Positions 13,498 to 21,817 of a stretch of 35,002 bases of DNA are shown here, in pieces; position 1 is the first letter of the stretch; each line of letters starts with the position of its first letter. The stretch covers positions 1-35,002 of the forward strand of contig NZ_FQUR01000012.1 of NCBI RefSeq assembly GCF_900129115.1, read 5' to 3'. A program made the position numbers and the translations under genes. Origin of the DNA: Thermoanaerobacter uzonensis DSM 18761 (GTDB lineage: Bacteria; Bacillota; Thermoanaerobacteria; Thermoanaerobacterales; Thermoanaerobacteraceae). Under the pieces are notes generated by a model. That model saw only the letters and a program-made list of their open reading frames with translations. It made no database searches and was not told the DNA's origin.

Positions 13498-14301
13498 TTA
13501 CCTGCCGTAACAGAAAACCATATTGCCTATTCTTGCCGCTATAGGAAGTGACCACAACCACGCATTAGTAGAACTTTGGTCAAAATAATACAATGCTCCG
13601 TTTGTTGGGTCAACACCACTTAACGCATCTCTTGCTGCACTTATAGCGTCAGCTGAGGCAGGTCTATTTATCCACCCATTTAACACAGGAGTAAATTGGT
13701 AATTTCCGTATGCATCGACTTGATATATCACGTCTTTTATAGTATTAGGGAAAATACCACTTTTAACTCTGTTTATTACTACGGCCGCAACTGCTACTTT
13801 AGCCTGGTATGGTTCTCCATCTGCTTCCGCGGTAACAAGTCGCGCAAGGAGGTCAAATTCCTCTTTTGTGTAGGGTATTACACCCCTTTCAATAGAACCT
13901 CTGCTGACATCCTGATATGTCCTATTAGAAGAAGTATCACGAGGTATAATAAAGACTTGTCCAGGATATATTATGTCGCTTTTGTATCCGTTTGCAGATT
14001 TGAGCATATCAACAGTAATGCCGTATTTTAAAGCAATTAAGTACAAGCTGTCACCTTTTTGGACAACATATGTGTTATCACTACCCGGCACTTGTAAAAC
14101 TTGCCCTGGATATATTATTGTACTTTGAAGGCCGTTTAAAGACATCAGCTTAGTATAGGTAGTTCCGTATTTTTGACTTATACCCCATAAGGTATCGCCG
14201 GGTTTAACTGTGTAAGTTGCGGCAAATACTGATTGGGAAATAAACAATCCGGCTATAATTGATACGATGAGAGGTTTGACCTTGATGCGAATATTAAACA
14301 T
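13498..14301 (-). CDS. secreted LysM-domain cell-wall hydrolase (SleB/Hydrolase_2 type)
   Basis: The 267-residue protein has a signal peptide (basic start, hydrophobic 8-22, likely cut after SVFA, near residue 27). Two LysM peptidoglycan-binding domains follow at about 29-72 and 76-118 ([37 protein letters not shown]). A C-terminal SleB-like hydrolase domain runs from about 146 to 267 ([20 protein letters not shown]). Known SleB/CwlJ enzymes degrade spore cortex or modify cell wall. The upstream c-di-AMP riboswitch places it under turgor/cell-wall signalling, a common partnership for wall hydrolases. The ATG at 14301 has AAAGGGGGAA. No other genes share its transcript. Confidence 0.9.
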   Translation of the reverse strand: MFNIRIKVKPLIVSIIAGLFISQSVFAATYTVKPGDTLWGISQKYGTTYTKLMSLNGLQSTIIYPGQVLQVPGSDNTYVVQKGDSLYLIALKYGITVDMLKSANGYKSDIIYPGQVFIIPRDTSSNRTYQDVSRGSIERGVIPYTKEEFDLLARLVTAEADGEPYQAKVAVAAVVINRVKSGIFPNTIKDVIYQVDAYGNYQFTPVLNGWINRPASADAISAARDALSGVDPTNGALYYFDQSSTNAWLWSLPIAARIGNMVFCYGR

Positions 14302-14310
14302 GTTGTTCCC

Positions 14311-14425
14311 CCTTTTGCCTCCGAGGTTAGTTGACGGGTTCGGGTTAGGGACACCCTACCACAAAAGTGGATTCACCCCAATTTAGTTCCCCCGTACCCC
14401 TTATCGGGGATTCGGCATATTTTTA
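14311..14425 (-). ncRNA. ydaO-yuaA (c-di-AMP) riboswitch
   Basis: On the minus strand the conserved blocks occur in order: GCCGAATCCCC (from 14416), GGTACGGGGGAAC, TTGGGGTGAATCC, AGGGTGTCCC, GAACCCGTCAACTAACCTC and GGAGGC (ending near 14317). These match the ydaO-yuaA aptamer, which binds c-di-AMP and usually switches genes off. Only about 15 bases separate the aptamer from the start codon, with the ribosome site immediately after it, so control is more likely at translation or by the aptamer itself than by a separate terminator. Confidence 0.9.
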
Positions 14426-14430
14426 ACTAA

Positions 14431-14459
14431 ATTATAGCCGGATATTTAACTTGTGTCCA
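14431..14459 (-). promoter_or_regulatory. sigma-A promoter of the c-di-AMP riboswitch/hydrolase transcript
   Basis: TGGACA (14454-14459) and TATAAT (14431-14436) on the minus strand are 17 bases apart. The promoter abuts the stop codon of the upstream histidine kinase gene, so the hydrolase has an independent start. Confidence 0.75.
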
Positions 14460-14461
14460 TA

Positions 14462-15844
14462 TTAAACTGGTGGAAAGATAGGTAATGTTATGGTAAATTC
14501 ACTGCCTTTCCCTAATTCACTTTTTACAATAACACTTCCTCTGTGTTCTTCGATAATCCATTTAGCAATAGCTAATCCCAACCCTGCACCACCTGTCTCT
14601 TTAGCTCTCGCTTTATCTACCCTGTAAAACCTATCAAAAATATGTGGAATATCTTCTTGTGGTATGCCTATGCCATCATCTTTAATTTTTATATAGGCTT
14701 TTGAATTATCTTTCCCCATTTCAATTTCTATATTGCCATCTGAAGAAGTGTATTTTGCTGCATTGTCTAAAAATATCCTTATAAGCTCTTTAATGAGTTT
14801 TTTGTCAGCCGTTATATTTATATCATTTTGCCCTTTCACAACTATATTTTTGTTTTCATTTAACATTTTTATTTCCTCTGCAACTTCTTTTATTACATCC
14901 TTTAAATTAAACTCTTCCTTATTTAACTTTATCGATTTATTGTCTCCTTTTGCCAACAGAAGGAGTCTTTCGATGAGATGTTCCATGTCTAACGTCTCTT
15001 TTTTAATCGCCTCTATGGCCTCTTGCAATACAGCCTTGTCATCTTTTCCCCATCTATCCAACATGTCAATATACCCTTTTATTACAGAAATTGGGGTTCT
15101 AAGTTCGTGAGAAGCATCTGAGACAAACATGTTCTGCCTTTTAAAAGAATCTTCCAACCTATCCAGCATGTCATTAAAGGTTTTTGCTAATCTTGTAAGT
15201 TCATCGTCTTCTCCATATATTTTAAGTCTTTTATTTAACCCATAGGCATCTATCTCTCTTACTTCTTTTGTCATATAATCCACAGGTCTTAAAGCCTTCT
15301 TCGTAACGAAATATCCTGCAATAAAGGACACAAAAATTCCTGCCGCATCCGCAAAAAACATCAAAATAAAAAGTAGTTTCAAAAACAAATATTCATTTTC
15401 CATGTCCTTTATCACTTGGATGTAGAAGACTTTATCGTCGCTTTTAAAAATGGTATTGATGTAAGTCAAATCCTTATCATATTTGTCAATTTTAATAGGA
15501 ATATCTATATTTACATCGTGAGGAATATTAATTTTTTCTAATCTTTTAGAAGAATAAATGACATTCCCTTTTTCATCAAATATTTTTGTATAAATATTTT
15601 CATGTGGTATGCTTGAAAAAATCAAATCTTTTTCAGATAATTTGACGTCTCCTTTTATTTCCCCCAGTTTACTTTTTATAGCCTCTGCCTGGCTTGTTAC
15701 TTGGTCCATTGCTTGGTATATTAAATAATATTTTAAGCCGTAAAGCACAGAAGCATTAAGCACAACCAGTATTACTGAAAAAACTACAGAATAAAGAAGA
15801 GCTATCCTTAAAGTTATACGGCGGGGCCACAACTTAATCTTCAT
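14462..15844 (-). CDS. two-component sensor histidine kinase
   Basis: The 460-residue kinase has transmembrane helices at about 13-36 and 153-180, enclosing an extracellular sensor domain of about 115 residues. A HAMP linker (about 182-235) follows. The dimerisation domain carries the phospho-accepting His246 in FVSDASHELRTPISVIKGY. The ATPase domain has DNAAKYT, DDGIGIPQEDIPHIFDRFYR and GGAGLGLAIAK. The architecture is like ArlS/CusS-type kinases. It overlaps the response regulator gene by 11 bases, so it is translated with it. The signal sensed is unknown. Its C-terminal half is similar to the decayed kinase at 11949. Confidence 0.93.
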   Translation of the reverse strand: MKIKLWPRRITLRIALLYSVVFSVILVVLNASVLYGLKYYLIYQAMDQVTSQAEAIKSKLGEIKGDVKLSEKDLIFSSIPHENIYTKIFDEKGNVIYSSKRLEKINIPHDVNIDIPIKIDKYDKDLTYINTIFKSDDKVFYIQVIKDMENEYLFLKLLFILMFFADAAGIFVSFIAGYFVTKKALRPVDYMTKEVREIDAYGLNKRLKIYGEDDELTRLAKTFNDMLDRLEDSFKRQNMFVSDASHELRTPISVIKGYIDMLDRWGKDDKAVLQEAIEAIKKETLDMEHLIERLLLLAKGDNKSIKLNKEEFNLKDVIKEVAEEIKMLNENKNIVVKGQNDINITADKKLIKELIRIFLDNAAKYTSSDGNIEIEMGKDNSKAYIKIKDDGIGIPQEDIPHIFDRFYRVDKARAKETGGAGLGLAIAKWIIEEHRGSVIVKSELGKGSEFTITLPIFPPV

Positions 15845-16523
15845 CTTTATCCTCCTTCAAAGTGTACCCCACTCCTCTTATGGTGTGGATTAACTTCAGG
15901 TCAAAAGGGTCGTCAATTTTGCTCCTCAAATACCTTATATATACATCCACTATGTTAGTATCTCCATAATAATCATAGCCCCACACGCACTCAAGGATTT
16001 TTTCCCTTGTCAAAGCTATATTCGCATTTTTAATTAAAAACTCTAAAAGGTCAAATTCTTTCTTTGTAAGTTCAATTTTTATACCCGCTCTTCTTACTTC
16101 ATGAGTTGTCAAATCCATAGTGATGTCGCTATATCTTAACACATCTTTTTTAAGATGCGGCTTTTTCTTTCTCAAAGCAGCCCTCACTCTTGCAAAAAGC
16201 TCTTCTATAGAAAAGGGTTTTGTCACATAGTCATCAGCTCCAATGTCAAGTCCTTCCACTTTGTCTTTTACTTCGTACTTGGCAGTAAGCATTATAACAG
16301 GTATGTCAGAATGTTCTCTTATTTTTTTTAAAACTTCAAATCCATCAATTCCCGGAAGCATTATGTCCAAAAGCACAAGGTCATAATCTCCTTCTAATGC
16401 CTCCTTTAAGCCAGAAGGTCCATCGTAAGTCACAGTGACAGTATATCCTTCATGTTCAAACTCCAATTGTAAAAAACGGGCTATGTGCTTTTCATCCTCT
16501 ATGATAAGTATCTTTTCTTTCAT
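15834..16523 (-). CDS. OmpR/PhoB-family response regulator
   Basis: The 229-residue regulator has an N-terminal receiver domain with the acidic pair EDE near residue 9, phospho-acceptor Asp53 in YDLVLLDIMLPG and Lys in ADDYVTKPF. The C-terminal winged helix contains IELTKKEFDLLEFLIKNAN and YIRYLRSKID. The downstream partner is the overlapping kinase. The ATG at 16523 is preferred over 16526 because GGTGA lies at better spacing. It follows aroA by 18 bases but has a probable promoter of its own (16541-16549), so it need not be controlled with the aromatic genes. Confidence 0.93.
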   Translation of the reverse strand: MKEKILIIEDEKHIARFLQLEFEHEGYTVTVTYDGPSGLKEALEGDYDLVLLDIMLPGIDGFEVLKKIREHSDIPVIMLTAKYEVKDKVEGLDIGADDYVTKPFSIEELFARVRAALRKKKPHLKKDVLRYSDITMDLTTHEVRRAGIKIELTKKEFDLLEFLIKNANIALTREKILECVWGYDYYGDTNIVDVYIRYLRSKIDDPFDLKLIHTIRGVGYTLKEDKDED

Positions 16524-16540
16524 CATTCATCACCAATGAT

Positions 16541-16549
16541 ATTATAGCA
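16541..16549 (-). promoter_or_regulatory. possible extended -10 promoter of the two-component genes
   Basis: TGCTATAAT on the minus strand, an extended -10 element, overlaps the aroA stop codon. No good -35 box is visible. The predicted leader would be only about 10 bases. Confidence 0.35.
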
Positions 16550-17813
16550 TATCAAAGGTTTTATAAAAATCTGGATATGAAATATTTACACATTCAGCAT
16601 TTTTTATCTTAGTTTCTCCTTCTGCTATAAGTCCAGCAACCCATAAAGACATGGCAATCCTGTGGTCGTTGTAACTTTCCACTGTATTTCCTCTTAAAAA
16701 ACCCGTCCCTTCTATAATCATCCCATCTTCTGTTTCAAAAATTTTTGCTCCCATTTTCTTTAATTCTGAAGTGATTGTATTTATTCTATTGCTTTCTTTT
16801 ACTTTTAACTCCTCGGCATCTTTTATCACTGTTTTCCCTTCTGCGAAGACTGCTGCAACTGCTATTACTGGAATTTCATCAATAAGCCTTGGAATAAGAC
16901 TTCCTCCAATTTCAATTCCTTTTAGCCTTGAAGTCTTAACTGTTATATCCGCTACTTTTTCATTGTTTATAGTTCTTTCATTTGTTAAGACAATGTCTCC
17001 TCCCATCTCTTTTATCACATCGATAATACCAGTTCTTGTAAGATTTACATTTACATTTTTTATAGTAACCTCCGAATTTGGGACGAGAGTTGCAGCAACA
17101 ATAAAATATGCTGCTGACGATATATCCCCTGGTACAATAACTCTCTGCCCATGTAATTTGTAACCAGGGTAACAAGTTATTTTTGTGCCATTTACATCCA
17201 CTTTAGCACCAAAAGAACTAAACATGAGTTCCGTGTGATTCCTTGAAGGGTAGGGCTCTTCAATAGTCGTTTTATCATCAGCGTAAAGGCTTGCCAGCAT
17301 TATGCTGGACTTAACCTGTGCACTGGCAATTGGCATTTTGTAATATATGCCTTTAAGTTTGTTTCCAAAAACCGTAAGAGGTACAAAATTTCCTTCTTTC
17401 GCGACTATTTCCGCTCCCATCATACTAAGAGGAGTTATCACTCTTCCCATAGGGCGTCTCTTTATAGAATCATCACCTGTAAGCGTTGTCTCAAACTTTT
17501 GACCAGCGAGAATACCCATCAAAAGCCGAATGGTAGTACCCGAATTTCCTACATCAAGGATTTTTTCGCTTTTATTTAAATAAAGCCCTTTTCCATGAAC
17601 TTTAACATTTGTCTCTTTTAATTCAATGTCAACTCCCAAATTCTTCATACAATTAATAGTAGATATACAATCTTCTCCTAAAAGAAAATTTTCAATTTCT
17701 GTAATCCCTTCTGCAATTGACCCAATCATTACAGCCCTATGGGATATTGACTTGTCTCCAGGGACTGAGATAATACCTTTTAAAAATCTTTTCTTTTTAA
17801 CTTCAATATCCAT
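16542..17813 (-). CDS. aroA: 3-phosphoshikimate 1-carboxyvinyltransferase (EPSP synthase)
   Basis: The 423-residue protein is a full-length EPSP synthase, joining shikimate 3-phosphate with phosphoenolpyruvate in the sixth step of the shikimate pathway. Signatures are [15 protein letters not shown] (19-33), [12 protein letters not shown] (about 89-100), RRPMGRVI and, near the end, [16 protein letters not shown]. It is the last gene of the pheA-DAHP synthase-tyrA-aroA operon, 9 bases after tyrA. The GDKS... region matches the bacterial class, but I cannot say whether it is glyphosate-sensitive. Confidence 0.95.
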   Translation of the reverse strand: MDIEVKKKRFLKGIISVPGDKSISHRAVMIGSIAEGITEIENFLLGEDCISTINCMKNLGVDIELKETNVKVHGKGLYLNKSEKILDVGNSGTTIRLLMGILAGQKFETTLTGDDSIKRRPMGRVITPLSMMGAEIVAKEGNFVPLTVFGNKLKGIYYKMPIASAQVKSSIMLASLYADDKTTIEEPYPSRNHTELMFSSFGAKVDVNGTKITCYPGYKLHGQRVIVPGDISSAAYFIVAATLVPNSEVTIKNVNVNLTRTGIIDVIKEMGGDIVLTNERTINNEKVADITVKTSRLKGIEIGGSLIPRLIDEIPVIAVAAVFAEGKTVIKDAEELKVKESNRINTITSELKKMGAKIFETEDGMIIEGTGFLRGNTVESYNDHRIAMSLWVAGLIAEGETKIKNAECVNISYPDFYKTFDML

Positions 17814-17822
17814 AACAACACC

Positions 17823-18665
17823 TCAAGTTATAGTGTTTCGATATTTTCTTGCATCTTCAAGAAACTTTTGTATGGTGTCAATATCGTCATTTTCTAAGTA
17901 ACAAATAAAGTCACTTAGGACTTCCCTGTAATTTTTTAGTAACTCCAAAATAACTTTTTTGTTTGTACAAATTATGTCTTTCCATATTTCAGTCTGAGAC
18001 AAGGCAATTCGCGTAGTATCTTTAAACCCACCAGCTGCGTATTTAAATGCTTCACTGCATTTATCATGAGCAAAATTCGTAAGGGTAGCAGAAAGAATAT
18101 GAGGTACATGACTTATTATTCCGACAATGGCATCGTGTTTATTATAATCCATTATTACCGGTTTTGCACCTATTTTTATTATTACTTCATTTATAAATAA
18201 ACCTAAAACATCTTCTTTTACATTATCAAAAGGAATCAATAAATAATTAGAGTTAACAAATAAATCTGCCTCAGCGTTATCATAACCTGCCTTCTCTGTG
18301 CCAGCCATAGGATGGCCCCCGATGAAAAAAATTTCATCGGGCAAAAATTTTTGCACTTCTTCCATTATAACTTTTTTTGTACTTCCAACATCAGTTACAA
18401 TGCAACCTTTCTTTAAATAAGGAAGTATATTTTTAGTCTTTTCAACAATTTTTCCAACAGGCGTGCATATAAAAACCACATCAGCATCTACTTGAAAATC
18501 AAGGTGTGTCACACCATAAGAAATTACTCCCTCTTCTAATGCTTTTTGTAAACTATCTCTATTTATATCAACACCAATAATGTCTATATCTGTGTATTTT
18601 TTTAATGCTTTTGCCATTGATCCCCCTATAAGACCCAATCCTACGATAACCGCATTTTTTATCAT
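17823..18665 (-). CDS. tyrA: prephenate dehydrogenase
   Basis: The 280-residue protein has the NAD(P) motif [14 protein letters not shown] at the N terminus, the TPVGK loop, and [14 protein letters not shown], which carries the family's substrate-site residues. It converts prephenate to 4-hydroxyphenylpyruvate in tyrosine synthesis. The length corresponds to the catalytic domain alone; no ACT domain is fused, so feedback may rest on the other operon members. Its ATG overlaps the DAHP synthase stop (ATGA), indicating translational coupling. Confidence 0.93.
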   Translation of the reverse strand: MIKNAVIVGLGLIGGSMAKALKKYTDIDIIGVDINRDSLQKALEEGVISYGVTHLDFQVDADVVFICTPVGKIVEKTKNILPYLKKGCIVTDVGSTKKVIMEEVQKFLPDEIFFIGGHPMAGTEKAGYDNAEADLFVNSNYLLIPFDNVKEDVLGLFINEVIIKIGAKPVIMDYNKHDAIVGIISHVPHILSATLTNFAHDKCSEAFKYAAGGFKDTTRIALSQTEIWKDIICTNKKVILELLKNYREVLSDFICYLENDDIDTIQKFLEDARKYRNTIT

Positions 18666-19678
18666 ACAAAATCACGCCCTACTGCTTTAGCGATAACCTT
18701 TATGTCATCACACAAAGTCTCAAAATTTTCAGGAGTAAGGGATTGAGCCCCATCGGATAATGCATTTTTAGGGTCTGGATGTACCTCAATAATGAGGCCA
18801 TCGGCTCCTGCTGCTATAGCGGCTTTAGCCATAGGAGCTACAAGGTGCCATTTCCCAGTCCCGTGACTGGGATCAACAACTATAGGCAAATGGCTCAACT
18901 TTTTTATGGCTGGGACTGCACTTAAATCCAAAGTATTTCGCGTATAAGTTTCAAACGTCCTTATCCCTCTTTCACAAAGGATGACGTCTTTATTACCCTC
19001 GCTTAGGATATACTCCGCAGCACTTAACCACTCTTCTAATGTTGCCGCAAGTCCTCTCTTTAATAAAACAGGCTTGTTGATTCTACCTACTGCTTTAAGT
19101 AATGGAAAATTTTGCATATTTCTTGTACCTATTTGTATAACATCAGCGTATTCCGCCACTAGTTCAACTGAATGGACATCCATAACTTCTGTAACAATCT
19201 TAAGTCCAGTAAGTTCTTTGGCTTCTTTTAGCATCTTTAAGCCTTCTTCTTCAAGGCCTTGGAAGGAGTAAGGTGATGTTCTCGGTTTAAATGCCCCTCC
19301 TCTTAAAAATTGAGCTCCCGCTTTTTTAACAGCCATAGCACTTTCAAAGAGTTGTTCTCTGCTTTCTACCGCGCAAGGGCCCGCCATTATAACTATGTTG
19401 CTTCCACCAATTTCGGTGTCTTCTACTTTTACCACAGTTGGCTCTGGTTTAAATATCTTACTAGCAAGTTTGTAAGGCTCCACAATAGGAATGACTTTTT
19501 CTACTCCCTCCATCATTTCTACAGCCTTACCTTCTAATTTTTTCTTATCACCTATAACACCTATGACTATTTTTTCTTCACCTTTTGAAATGTGGTAACC
19601 TAAACCAAGAGATGTTAAAAGATTTGTAATATCAGAGATTTGCTTATCAGTGGCATCAATATTCATAACAATTACCAT
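18662..19678 (-). CDS. aroF: 3-deoxy-7-phosphoheptulonate (DAHP) synthase, type I-beta with N-terminal regulatory domain
   Basis: The 338-residue protein has a ferredoxin-like N-terminal domain (1-70) followed by a TIM-barrel catalytic domain. Signatures are [26 protein letters not shown] and [10 protein letters not shown]. It condenses erythrose-4-phosphate with phosphoenolpyruvate, the entry step of aromatic synthesis. In Thermotoga maritima the equivalent N-terminal domain mediates aromatic amino-acid feedback, so similar control is likely. The ATG at 19678 is chosen because TGGAGG lies just upstream; that GGAGG overlaps the alternative ATG at 19693, which has no ribosome site. Confidence 0.95.
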   Translation of the reverse strand: MVIVMNIDATDKQISDITNLLTSLGLGYHISKGEEKIVIGVIGDKKKLEGKAVEMMEGVEKVIPIVEPYKLASKIFKPEPTVVKVEDTEIGGSNIVIMAGPCAVESREQLFESAMAVKKAGAQFLRGGAFKPRTSPYSFQGLEEEGLKMLKEAKELTGLKIVTEVMDVHSVELVAEYADVIQIGTRNMQNFPLLKAVGRINKPVLLKRGLAATLEEWLSAAEYILSEGNKDVILCERGIRTFETYTRNTLDLSAVPAIKKLSHLPIVVDPSHGTGKWHLVAPMAKAAIAAGADGLIIEVHPDPKNALSDGAQSLTPENFETLCDDIKVIAKAVGRDFV

Positions 19679-19702
19679 TTTCAATTCCTCCATTCTACCG
19701 TT

Positions 19703-20527
19703 CTACTTAAATTTAGGATATGAACCTAATACTTTTAAAAAATCCGTTCTACCTTTTAACTCCTCTAAGGCATCCTTTACTATCTCATCTTCTCTATGCC
19801 CCTCAATGTCCACCCAAAAAACATATTCCCCAAGTTTTTTCCTTGAAGGTCGAGATTCTATTTTTGTCATATTGATTTTTTTGTTGGCCAAAACCCCTAA
19901 AGCGTTATATAAACTGCCTGGAACATTGGGGACAGAAAAAACTATTGATGTCTTGTCTTTCCCTGTGACAACCCCGTCCTTTTGAGAAAGGACCAAAAAC
20001 CTTGTATAATTTTCTTTTACATCTTGTATGTCCCTATCAATTATTCTCATGCCGTAAATAACAGCTGCTCTTTCCGGACCTATCGCCACTACTCCAGGTT
20101 TAGATTTGACACCTAAGACTGCTTGAGCAGTACTGTCTGTAGCTTTTATTTCCGCATTGGGAAATTTTTTAGATATATATTCCCTGCACTGAGCAATTGC
20201 CTGCTGATGAGAAAGTATACAATGTACATCTTTAAATTCAACTGGAGCATCCGAAATCAAGCAATGGGAAATAGGTATTATCACCTCTCCTTTTATCATT
20301 ATCCCATTTGCGTCGTTTATCAGCATATCTACGGCAATATTTACAGAACCTTCAATAGAGTTTTCAATAGGAATTACTGCCTCTTCGCATAAGCTATTGC
20401 TTATACAATTTATGACTTCCGGAATGGTGTTAAACTCTACAACTTCACAATTTTCAACACCTTGTGTGTATTTTATAACAGCTTCTTCAGAAAATGTTCC
20501 TTTAGGCCCTAAATAACCAATTTTCAT
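19703..20527 (-). CDS. pheA: prephenate dehydratase with C-terminal ACT domain
   Basis: The 274-residue protein contains a dehydratase domain (1-180; starts MKIGYLGPKGTFSEEA; DSTAQAVLGVKS; TRFLVLS) and a C-terminal ACT domain (190-274) with the ESRPS motif typical for phenylalanine binding. It makes phenylpyruvate from prephenate. No chorismate mutase domain is fused, so that activity must come from elsewhere. It starts a four-gene aromatic operon with its own promoter. Gap to the DAHP synthase is 24 bases. Confidence 0.95.
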   Translation of the reverse strand: MKIGYLGPKGTFSEEAVIKYTQGVENCEVVEFNTIPEVINCISNSLCEEAVIPIENSIEGSVNIAVDMLINDANGIMIKGEVIIPISHCLISDAPVEFKDVHCILSHQQAIAQCREYISKKFPNAEIKATDSTAQAVLGVKSKPGVVAIGPERAAVIYGMRIIDRDIQDVKENYTRFLVLSQKDGVVTGKDKTSIVFSVPNVPGSLYNALGVLANKKINMTKIESRPSRKKLGEYVFWVDIEGHREDEIVKDALEELKGRTDFLKVLGSYPKFK

Positions 20528-20561
20528 CCAACACCCCCTTGCAATTTATAATATTGGTGAT

Positions 20562-20590
20562 ATTTTAATACTTTGCATAAGTAAAGTCAA
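20562..20590 (-). promoter_or_regulatory. promoter of the pheA operon
   Basis: TTGACT (20585-20590) and TAAAAT (20562-20567) on the minus strand have a 17-base spacer. The leader of about 30 bases contains no attenuator or T-box. Confidence 0.65.
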
Positions 20591-20627
20591 GTAAATTTTT
20601 CATAAAGTCTAAAAAAGATAAAGAAAA

Positions 20628-20643
20628 AAGCGGTTACCCGCTT
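20628..20643 (-). terminator. intrinsic terminator after aroB
   Basis: On the minus strand AAGCGG-GTAA-CCGCTT is followed by TTTTCTTTATCTTTTTT. The 6-bp stem is short but G/C-rich and overlaps the end of aroB. It separates aroB from the pheA operon. Confidence 0.6.
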
Positions 20644-21712
20644 ATTTTAAAACTTTTAAAATTTCTTCCTCTTTAACAGTCATAACTTCAACTTTTCCTA
20701 AACCACGAGGAAGAACAAAATTTATTTTCGCTTCTCTACTCTTTTTATCAAGTTTTATAGCCTCTACGATGTCTTCTTTGTGCAAATCCTCATAATCTGT
20801 AGGTAATCCTGTTCTTTGTATTAAAGAAAAAATTCTTTCAAAATATTTTTCATCAATATACCCTAAATTTAATGCAAGTTTACAAGCGTATACCATACCT
20901 ATCGCAACAGCTTCACCGTGAATATACTTCTCATAGCCGGTTAAAGCTTCAATGGCATGTCCTATTGTGTGGCCAAAATTCAATATTGAACGCAGGTTTT
21001 CTTCTTTTTCATCAAGAGATACGATTTTCCCTTTTATTTCGCAAGATTTTTTGATTATATGCCTTAATTTATCTTCTTTTAAATCTAAAATTTCATAAAT
21101 GTTGCTTTCAATATACTCAAATAAACTAAAATCCCATATAATACCATACTTGATTATTTCAGCTAACCCACCAAGTATTTCTCTTTTATTTAACGTATTT
21201 AAAACGGCAGTGTCTATGTATACCATTTTAGGTTGATAAAAAGCTCCTATTATGTTTTTGCCTTTTTTTAGATTAACTGCTACTTTGCCCCCTACACTGC
21301 TATCAACCTGCGCCAACAAAGTCGTAGGAATTTGCACAAAGTCTATTCCCCTCATGTAAGTTGCTGCCACAAAACCCGCTATGTCTCCTACAACGCCTCC
21401 TCCAAGAGCTATAACTGAACTGTCTCTTAAAAGTCCATAGTCATAAGCTTTCTCAAGAAGCCTTTGTGTCATTTCCATTGTTTTACTTGTTTCCCCTGCA
21501 GGAATAACTTCATATGACACATCAAAACGACTTTTTTTAAGACTTTCATTGAGTTTTTCAAAATACAAAGGATAAACATTAGAATCAGTTATTATAAATG
21601 TTTTACTACTTCTTACATGTTTCTTTACTATTTCTCCTAATTTATCAAAAGAATCATAGCCAAAATATATAGGATAAGACCTTTCTTTCAAATCAACTGT
21701 TATAAAATCCAA
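20642..21712 (-). CDS. aroB: 3-dehydroquinate synthase
   Basis: The 356-residue protein shows the NAD-site GGGVVGDIAGFVAATYMRG, PTTLLAQVDSSVGGKVAVN and the metal ligands in LNFGHTIGHAIEALTGY. It converts DAHP to 3-dehydroquinate. The start is TTG at 21712, with GAGGTG upstream. It is separated from the pheA operon by a terminator and preceded by a palindromic repeat after pepF. It therefore may be transcribed with pepF or from an unseen promoter in the repeat region. Confidence 0.95.
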   Translation of the reverse strand: MDFITVDLKERSYPIYFGYDSFDKLGEIVKKHVRSSKTFIITDSNVYPLYFEKLNESLKKSRFDVSYEVIPAGETSKTMEMTQRLLEKAYDYGLLRDSSVIALGGGVVGDIAGFVAATYMRGIDFVQIPTTLLAQVDSSVGGKVAVNLKKGKNIIGAFYQPKMVYIDTAVLNTLNKREILGGLAEIIKYGIIWDFSLFEYIESNIYEILDLKEDKLRHIIKKSCEIKGKIVSLDEKEENLRSILNFGHTIGHAIEALTGYEKYIHGEAVAIGMVYACKLALNLGYIDEKYFERIFSLIQRTGLPTDYEDLHKEDIVEAIKLDKKSREAKINFVLPRGLGKVEVMTVKEEEILKVLK

Positions 21713-21747
21713 AGTTCACACCTCGCACTTTTTTATTTTCAGACAAA

Positions 21748-21805
21748 GGGGACGGTTCCTTTTATCTGAATTTTAAGTTGAAATCGGACGGAGGGAACCG
21801 TCCCC
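21748..21805. repeat. GGGGACGGTTCC palindromic intergenic element
   Basis: GGGGACGGTTCC (21748-21759) is exactly complementary to GGAACCGTCCCC (21794-21805), separated by 34 bases. The G/C-rich arms contrast with their AT-rich surroundings. I recall closely similar palindromes scattered through Thermoanaerobacter and other Clostridia genomes, which suggests a small mobile repeat. It lies between pepF (stop at 21818) and aroB and could fold in the transcript. Confidence 0.6.
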
Positions 21806-21817
21806 GGCGTTTGAACT

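Noticed and set aside
13696-14031. Long plus-strand open frame opposite the LysM/SleB gene
   Set aside because: It is fully antisense to a gene with clear domains, has no ribosome site and gives a low-complexity product.
20528-20641. T-box or tyrosine/phenylalanine attenuator before the aromatic operon
   Set aside because: The 114 bases hold only the aroB terminator and a promoter; no specifier loop or leader peptide is present.
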